A stretch of 10,116 bases of DNA from Spirochaetaceae bacterium (GTDB lineage Bacteria > Spirochaetota > Spirochaetia > Treponematales > Breznakiellaceae), in NCBI GenBank assembly GCA_031290405.1, contig JAITNO010000106.1:1-10116 (forward strand), read 5' to 3'. Positions 6,890 to 10,116 of this stretch are shown piece by piece. The notes under the pieces were generated by a model, which made no database searches, was not told the origin of the DNA, and saw only the letters and a program-made list of their open reading frames with translations. Positions within the stretch are counted from its first letter, which is position 1. Each line of letters opens with the position of its first letter. The translations under genes and the position numbers were made by a program.

Positions 6890-7130
6890 ACACCCCCACC
6901 TTCCAAAACACGGCAAACGTGTTTTCGTAAATGCTCGCCCCCGACGCCTCTATGCCGACCGTCAATAAAAACCTGTTTCCCCGTCCGGCCCGGCCCGCGA
7001 CGCTTATCTTTTGCGCCGCCCCTTCTTCGACAAGCCATTTCAAATCCAGCTCGGCGGCCGCCTTCGCCTCTTCAATGTTTTTCGTCGTCATGGGCAGCGC
7101 CGTTGTCACCGACTGGAAGCGCGACGACAT
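6876..7130 (-). CDS. Short Mu gp46-like baseplate protein
   Basis: This 84-aa product sits between spike and J genes, the place of Mu gp46. The segment AAAELDLKWLVEEGAAQKISV (about 23-43) followed by an Arg/Gly turn and beta strands (NRFLLTVGIEASG) resembles the C-terminal half of gp46 proteins, where a helix ending in WLV.EG.A precedes a small sheet. Mu gp46 is about 140-145 aa, so the usual N-terminal half seems absent. The frame is open upstream to 7205, but ATG 7130 is the best internal start, with only a weak GAG upstream. It overlaps the spike gene out of frame by 59 bases, far more than the other junctions here. The assignment rests on context and partial motif similarity. Confidence 0.7.
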   Translation of the reverse strand: MSSRFQSVTTALPMTTKNIEEAKAAAELDLKWLVEEGAAQKISVAGRAGRGNRFLLTVGIEASGASIYENTFAVFWKVGVYGGV

Positions 7131-7692
7131 TTTCTCGTTTTCGCCGACGCCGGGAAGCGCACCAGCATCCGGTCCCCGTGGGGCTGGCTTTCCCGTCGCA
7201 TTCAAGAGAGCCTCCGGAGATCTTCACGTCGCCGTTCACTTCGACGTCCTTCCCCTTCACCGTGTTTTTCTCCGCAGCCTCCGTCGTCATGTTCTTTTTG
7301 CTGTTAAATGCCGTGTCCCCTTCCGATTGCGTGGCAATCGCGCCTTTGGAGACAACGTCCGCATCGCCGTCCGCTTCCAGTTTCACCGAGCCGTCGTTCA
7401 GCATCGCTATTTTTGACGCAATCTTCGCGTCCGCGTCGCGCGCGTAAAATATCTTCTCTCCGGGCTTCGCGCCACGCGACACGGTAAGCGTTCCCGCCGC
7501 GACGTATTTCCCCGCGCCGTCAATCTTGACGAGAATTGTCTGGTCGCCCTTGCACGGCGGCGAATCGTCTCCGGATGCGCCGTAAAGCCGCGCGTCGCGG
7601 TTAAACCCCTTCCACACCTCCGAAGTCAACTGCACAAATTTGTCAACGGCGACTTTCAGAACTTTCGCCGGCGTTGTCGTCTTTACTCCCAC
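7072..7692 (-). CDS. Mu gp45-like baseplate spike protein
   Basis: Central spike protein that tips the tail tube and pierces the host envelope. The 206-aa product has an N-terminal OB-like region (GDDSPPCKGDQTILVKID, about 41-58, then KYVAAGTLTVS) and a run of short beta-strand units (IAMLNDGSVKLEADGDADVVSKG and following, to VEVNGDVKISGGSL) suited to the triple-stranded beta-helix of spikes. GTG 7692 is the start: GGAGG lies seven bases upstream, and it overlaps the hub stop by 10 bases. The last residues after PTGTGCWC are an arginine-rich run that looks like out-of-frame translation; a shift of one base there would give CALPGVGENEK in the gp46 frame. The C-terminus may therefore be damaged or recoded. 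Confidence 0.8.
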   Translation of the reverse strand: MGVKTTTPAKVLKVAVDKFVQLTSEVWKGFNRDARLYGASGDDSPPCKGDQTILVKIDGAGKYVAAGTLTVSRGAKPGEKIFYARDADAKIASKIAMLNDGSVKLEADGDADVVSKGAIATQSEGDTAFNSKKNMTTEAAEKNTVKGKDVEVNGDVKISGGSLECDGKASPTGTGCWCASRRRRKRENVVALPVGDNGAAHDDEKH

Positions 7693-8816
7693 GGCAACGC
7701 CTCCGGAATCTCTCCGGTGTACGAACCCGGCAGCACGAGCGTCATGGTCGACGTTTTCCCTTCAGTCGTCCGCTTGAGCTTGACGTCCCGCGCTATGAAA
7801 TGAGTGTCGTTCACAAGCATGACACTCGGCGCGTTTACACAGACCGTCATGCCCTTTTGAAAAAGCTCGTTCTTTTCGTTGACGTGCCCCTCGCACTCCA
7901 GTTCAAACGAAACGCAGTCGGCGAACATCCGCCCGGCGTACGACTTAACCGCGCTCTCAACGTCGCTCGACGTTTCCGCGTCGTCAATCGTTATCGCCAG
8001 ATGGCGCAGCACGCCTTTGTTGATTAAGTATTTATTTTCATACGTGTACGATACCGTCGGATATTCCGCATCCGTTTTGTTGTAGCCCGTTATGTGGCTG
8101 TAAAACTGCTGCGCGTCGAACTTGGGCTTGATTGATGTAAGCGGCGGTTTGCCTTCGACAAACGACGCAAACGCTTTTTCCTGTTTCGCCTTGAAAAACA
8201 ACAACTCGCCTTTTTCGGTGTTGGTAAACAACAAATCCCGCTGCTTTGAAAGCTTTGATAAAAAATCAAGTATCTTGTCGGTCGGCTCGATGCTCACTTC
8301 CGTGAAGTCCGCGCCCATCTCGCCGTCGAACAACACCGGAATGTTGTAAAACTCGCACGCCGCCTCCGCGACGCCCTTCATGTTAATCCCCGCGCACTGG
8401 AGAGGATATTTTGCGGGGGGTGCCATGCAGTCGTTCAACACGCCGCAAAGCGGATAGCCTTGCAACGCGATCTCACTCGACTCGGCCGCCAACTCCGGGT
8501 CGGGCGTCAAAAGTGTCCCCTTGAACACAAGATTGTCATGGTAAAAAACATCGCAGGATTTGAACGCAAACGGCATGATCGCCTCAAGCAGCTCCGCGTT
8601 GTAGCGGTCGTAGGGCGCGATAAATGAAAAAGTGTCCAGCGTGTCGTAGGCGAGGGCGATTTCATATCCGGTCCATCCGGTGAATTTCTTGCCGTCTATG
8701 ACTATTGACGCGTCCTGTTCGCCGTCGTCTGAAAGGACGATTGTCTTTTTTGTTCGCGCCACCTTGGGTCTGGGCTCGTGGAACCTGGAGGTGGTTACCC
8801 GTTCCACCAGCGGCAC
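7683..8816 (-). CDS. Mu gp44-like baseplate hub protein
   Basis: Hub protein (Mu gp44/P, related to P2 gpD and the T4 gp27 fold) that carries the spike and joins tube to baseplate. In the 377-aa form, residues about 37-70 read IVIDGKKFTGWTGYEIALAYDTLDTFSFIAP, the usual N-terminal beta domain. At about 174-210, TEVSIEPTDKILDFLSKL then QRDLLFTNTEKGELLF matches the family pattern (a helix for fast loading of a domain, then D/E-G-LLF). The C-terminal part (about 300-370) is beta-rich and ends GEIPEALPWE. I chose GTG 8816 because AGAGGG lies eight bases upstream; GTG 8846 in the same frame is an alternative, and a stop at 8859-8861 closes the frame. It is followed by the spike gene with a 10-base overlap. 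Confidence 0.88.
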   Translation of the reverse strand: MPLVERVTTSRFHEPRPKVARTKKTIVLSDDGEQDASIVIDGKKFTGWTGYEIALAYDTLDTFSFIAPYDRYNAELLEAIMPFAFKSCDVFYHDNLVFKGTLLTPDPELAAESSEIALQGYPLCGVLNDCMAPPAKYPLQCAGINMKGVAEAACEFYNIPVLFDGEMGADFTEVSIEPTDKILDFLSKLSKQRDLLFTNTEKGELLFFKAKQEKAFASFVEGKPPLTSIKPKFDAQQFYSHITGYNKTDAEYPTVSYTYENKYLINKGVLRHLAITIDDAETSSDVESAVKSYAGRMFADCVSFELECEGHVNEKNELFQKGMTVCVNAPSVMLVNDTHFIARDVKLKRTTEGKTSTMTLVLPGSYTGEIPEALPWE

Positions 8817-8824
8817 AGCCGGAG

Positions 8825-8830
8825 CCCTCT
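8825..8830 (-). promoter_or_regulatory. Ribosome binding site deciding the hub start
   Basis: AGAGGG on the minus strand with an 8-base spacer to GTG 8816. The alternative GTG 8846 has no comparable site, so this decides between the two starts. Confidence 0.55.
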
Positions 8831-8858
8831 TGAAAGAGCCCCGCACGATAGTCTTGCC

Positions 8859-8955
8859 CTACCGGCTCCTCTGCGTCAGCGCGCCGGGCCAAACTGAAGA
8901 GACTCCGCAAGACCCGCCCGTCGACGCCTAAAAACCCGTCCATACCGGTCGTCAT
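8859..8955 (-). other. Unassigned stretch between repeats and hub gene
   Basis: An open frame begins at ATG 8955, directly after the tandem palindromes, and runs 97 codons into the hub gene in another frame. Its first 47 or so residues (MTTGMDGFLGVDGRVLRSLF and on) lie upstream of the hub and match nothing I know. It could be a small gene, a remnant of the gene lost here (Mu gp43 position), or chance. I see no strong Shine-Dalgarno sequence for it. Confidence 0.25.
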
Positions 8956-9023
8956 TTTACGACAAGCCTTGTCGATGTTTTACGACAAGGCTTGTCGATG
9001 TTTTACGACAAGGCTTGTCGATG
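8955..9023. repeat. Three tandem 23-bp units, each holding a 15-bp palindrome
   Basis: Units at 8955-8977, 8978-9000 and 9001-9023 all read TTTTACGACAAG, one variable base pair step, CTTGTCGATG. Each contains CGACAAG/CTTGTCG around one central base (8960-8974, 8983-8997, 9006-9020). The central base is C in the first and G in the others. A decayed fourth start, TTTTGCGACAA, follows at 9024. Direct tandem order with no spacers rules out CRISPR. Possible roles are an operator array, a transcript-end structure or a slippage-prone repeat. Confidence 0.85.
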
Positions 9024-9044
9024 TTTTGCGACAATTCAGAATTC

Positions 9045-9124
9045 AACCACGAACCTCACGAACCTCACGAACTTTTGCTTGAAAAACTTTTCTTTTGTTC
9101 GTGTGGTTCGCGTCGTTCGTGGTT
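9045..9124. repeat. 28-bp-arm inverted repeat of the CACGAAC type
   Basis: Left arm 9045-9072 and right arm 9097-9124 match at 24 of 28 positions, with a 24-base A/T-rich loop. The left arm itself is a 9-bp tandem repeat (ACGAACCTC). Read on the plus strand it gives NHEPHEPHE, a pattern I know from spurious proteins predicted in intergenic repeats of many bacteria. This is a host-type dispersed repeat rather than phage coding DNA; it would fold into a large hairpin. Confidence 0.85.
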
Positions 9125-9294
9125 AATTATTCTTCAGTTGTTGACAGCGCCGGTTCGTGGGTTCGCGACAAGGATGGTTGGCGATTGCCAGGCGTTTTGG
9201 GCTCTGGCCCGTCGAAGCGACGGGGGAGGTTCCTTGCAGGCACGGGGGAGGCGTTCAGATTGAACGCGCGAAATGCGCGAAGAGGAGCGTTACT
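9125..9294. other. Non-tail intergenic DNA with leader-like features
   Basis: I see no gene here on the minus strand. On the plus strand there is a perfect 7-bp hairpin GCGTTCA-GAT-TGAACGC (9251-9267) and then AGAGGAG (9281-9287), spaced seven bases before ATG 9295, which looks like the leader and ribosome site of a plus-strand gene. A TTGACA at 9141-9146 has no partner -10 box. Confidence 0.45.
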
Positions 9295-9363
9295 ATGGAA
9301 GATTTTAACTTCGGCGTCAACCGCCTTGTTATCTGGGACAATCTTGAAATTCTGAGTTGTCTG
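9295..9363 (+). pseudogene. Possible 5' fragment of a DNA methyltransferase gene
   Basis: ATG 9295 follows AGAGGAG at good spacing and opens MEDFNFGVNRLVIWDNLEIL. Site-specific DNA methyltransferases commonly begin with a similar NRL-hydrophobic-GDNLE-hydrophobic-L motif; here the usual Gly is Trp (TGG for GGG). After about 23 codons the frame enters the antisense of the tape-measure gene and stops at 9406-9408. If real, this is a truncated gene head carried in with foreign DNA. Only about 20 residues support it, so chance similarity is possible. Confidence 0.35.
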
Positions 9364-10116
9364 AGGCGATGTCGAGGCGATACCGGGAAAATACGGCGGT
9401 CGCGGTAAGCGGAGGCGCGGCAAGCGAAAGCGCGGCAGGAGGCGTCGGCGGGAGTGGCGGCGCGGCAAGCGTCGGCGTGGCAGGCAACAGCGTGGCAGGC
9501 GGCGGCGCCGCGCTTGTTGTTTGCGTTGCCAGGCGCGCAAGACCGCCGACATCGACTGCAATGTTTTTAAGGGTTGCGGCGATGCCGGCAACCGTGGAGG
9601 CGATGGCGGCCGTTCCAGATGCAGCGTCCGCCACGCCGCTTGTCGCCGTTCTTGTGGCGGTGCCTCCGCCAATAGAAGGGATGTTTGCCGCGCCGCCCGA
9701 AATATCAACAACGCCGTGCAGCTTGGATTTGACGGCGGCGCCGGTTGCCGCGCTGAAATCGGGTGTGTTGAAATTAGGCGTGCCGAAGTCGGGTGTTCCG
9801 AAGTCCACCTTTGGAATGTTCGGCGTTATTTTCGCAGATATGTTCATCGTCCCGGCATCCTGCTCTTCTATTGCTCTTCTGTTCGTAGCGGCTGAATCCG
9901 CGCGTTGTTTAGTGCTGGCAACGTCGTCCGTTCCTTTCAGAAAATTCCTGAACTGTTGTATTTTATCCGCGCCCTTTCCTGCGAGGCCCCCAAGCCCCGG
10001 TATGTACGAAAGTATCTCCAATAAGCCTTGCACGGGCGCGAGTATCGCCGAAAGCAAAACGCCGCCTATCGCTTTAAGCCCGGCTATAATTCCACCGTCC
10101 GTGAATGCTTTTTTTA
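9329..10116 (-). CDS. C-terminal part of tail tape-measure-like protein (5' end outside window)
   Basis: The frame is open to the window edge; in-frame codons upstream of TTG 10057 read KKAFTDGGIIAGLKAIGGVL, so the gene is 5'-partial. The visible part has a hydrophobic helical stretch (SAILAPVQGLLEILSYIPGL, then GGLAGKGADKIQQFRNFLKG), typical of the C-terminal region of Mu-type tape-measure proteins, which set tail length and are ejected with DNA. A short repeat of D/N-F-x-T-P units (VDFGTPDFGTPNFNTPDF) follows, then an Ala/Gly region and a Pro/Ala-rich tail. It precedes the hub by about 510 bp, whereas Mu has gp43 there. The last ten residues (DNSEFQDCPR) lie inside the foreign segment, so the natural C-terminus may be altered. 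Tape-measure identity is from context and composition. Confidence 0.65.
   Translation of the reverse strand, partial: KKAFTDGGIIAGLKAIGGVLLSAILAPVQGLLEILSYIPGLGGLAGKGADKIQQFRNFLKGTDDVASTKQRADSAATNRRAIEEQDAGTMNISAKITPNIPKVDFGTPDFGTPNFNTPDFSAATGAAVKSKLHGVVDISGGAANIPSIGGGTATRTATSGVADAASGTAAIASTVAGIAATLKNIAVDVGGLARLATQTTSAAPPPATLLPATPTLAAPPLPPTPPAALSLAAPPLTATAVFSRYRLDIASDNSEFQDCPR

Noticed and set aside
8955..9023. CRISPR array
   Set aside because: The three repeats are directly tandem at 23 bp with no spacers and no cas genes nearby.
9141..9146. TTGACA as a -35 promoter box
   Set aside because: No acceptable -10 hexamer at 16-18 bases downstream.
9015..9263. Plus-strand protein containing NHEPHEPHE
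   Set aside because: It is translation of the CACGAAC inverted repeat, a known kind of spurious prediction.
9127..9711. 194-codon Arg/Pro-rich frame on the minus strand
   Set aside because: It overlaps the tape-measure gene in another frame and its composition is that of a shadow of GC-rich repeats.

Overview
This window is the distal end of a Mu-like contractile-tail module from a prophage (or phage), almost all of it read from the minus strand. It ends in a complete diversity-generating retroelement (DGR) that targets the last tail-fibre-like gene. Mu-type baseplate genes suggest a Gram-negative-type host. The moderately high GC and the CACGAAC-type intergenic repeat do not let me name a phylum.

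Layout in transcription order (right to left). The 3' end of a tape-measure-like gene (9329-10116, cut by the window edge) is followed by about 500 bp of non-tail DNA (8850-9330). That stretch holds a 28-bp-arm inverted repeat, three tandem palindromic 23-bp units and a short methyltransferase-like open frame on the plus strand. Then comes a tightly packed baseplate block in Mu order: gp44-like hub, gp45-like spike, a short gp46-like protein, gp47-like baseplate J protein and gp48-like protein. All of these overlap their neighbours by 4 to 59 bp. A LamG-like tail-fibre/collar gene (503 aa) with a strict 10-residue tyrosine repeat follows, then a 425-aa fibre/adhesin whose C-terminus is a C-type-lectin-like (DUF6273-type) variable domain.

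The DGR cassette (27-3437) has the canonical order: variable gene with VR, terminator-like hairpin, avd, TR, structured spacer, reverse transcriptase. TR (1424-1518) and VR (2177-2271) align without gaps over 95 bp with 11 differences. Ten of the 11 lie at template adenines (minus-strand sense), and the eleventh is a silent C-to-T. Eight AAY codons in TR account for the variable residues; seven now encode Leu, His, Tyr, Phe, Tyr, Ser and His, and one is still Asn. A 7-bp hairpin lies six bases beyond the VR, overlapping the stop codon, as expected for a DGR homing target.

Together, the baseplate genes build the injection machine, the two terminal fibre genes provide receptor contacts, and Avd plus RT copy TR RNA into mutated cDNA that rewrites the receptor-contact residues of the last fibre. 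Odd spots are the gp45/gp46 junction (a possible single-base frame break), the foreign segment where Mu gp43 would sit, the decapeptide repeat in the invariant fibre, and a G9 tract upstream of avd.
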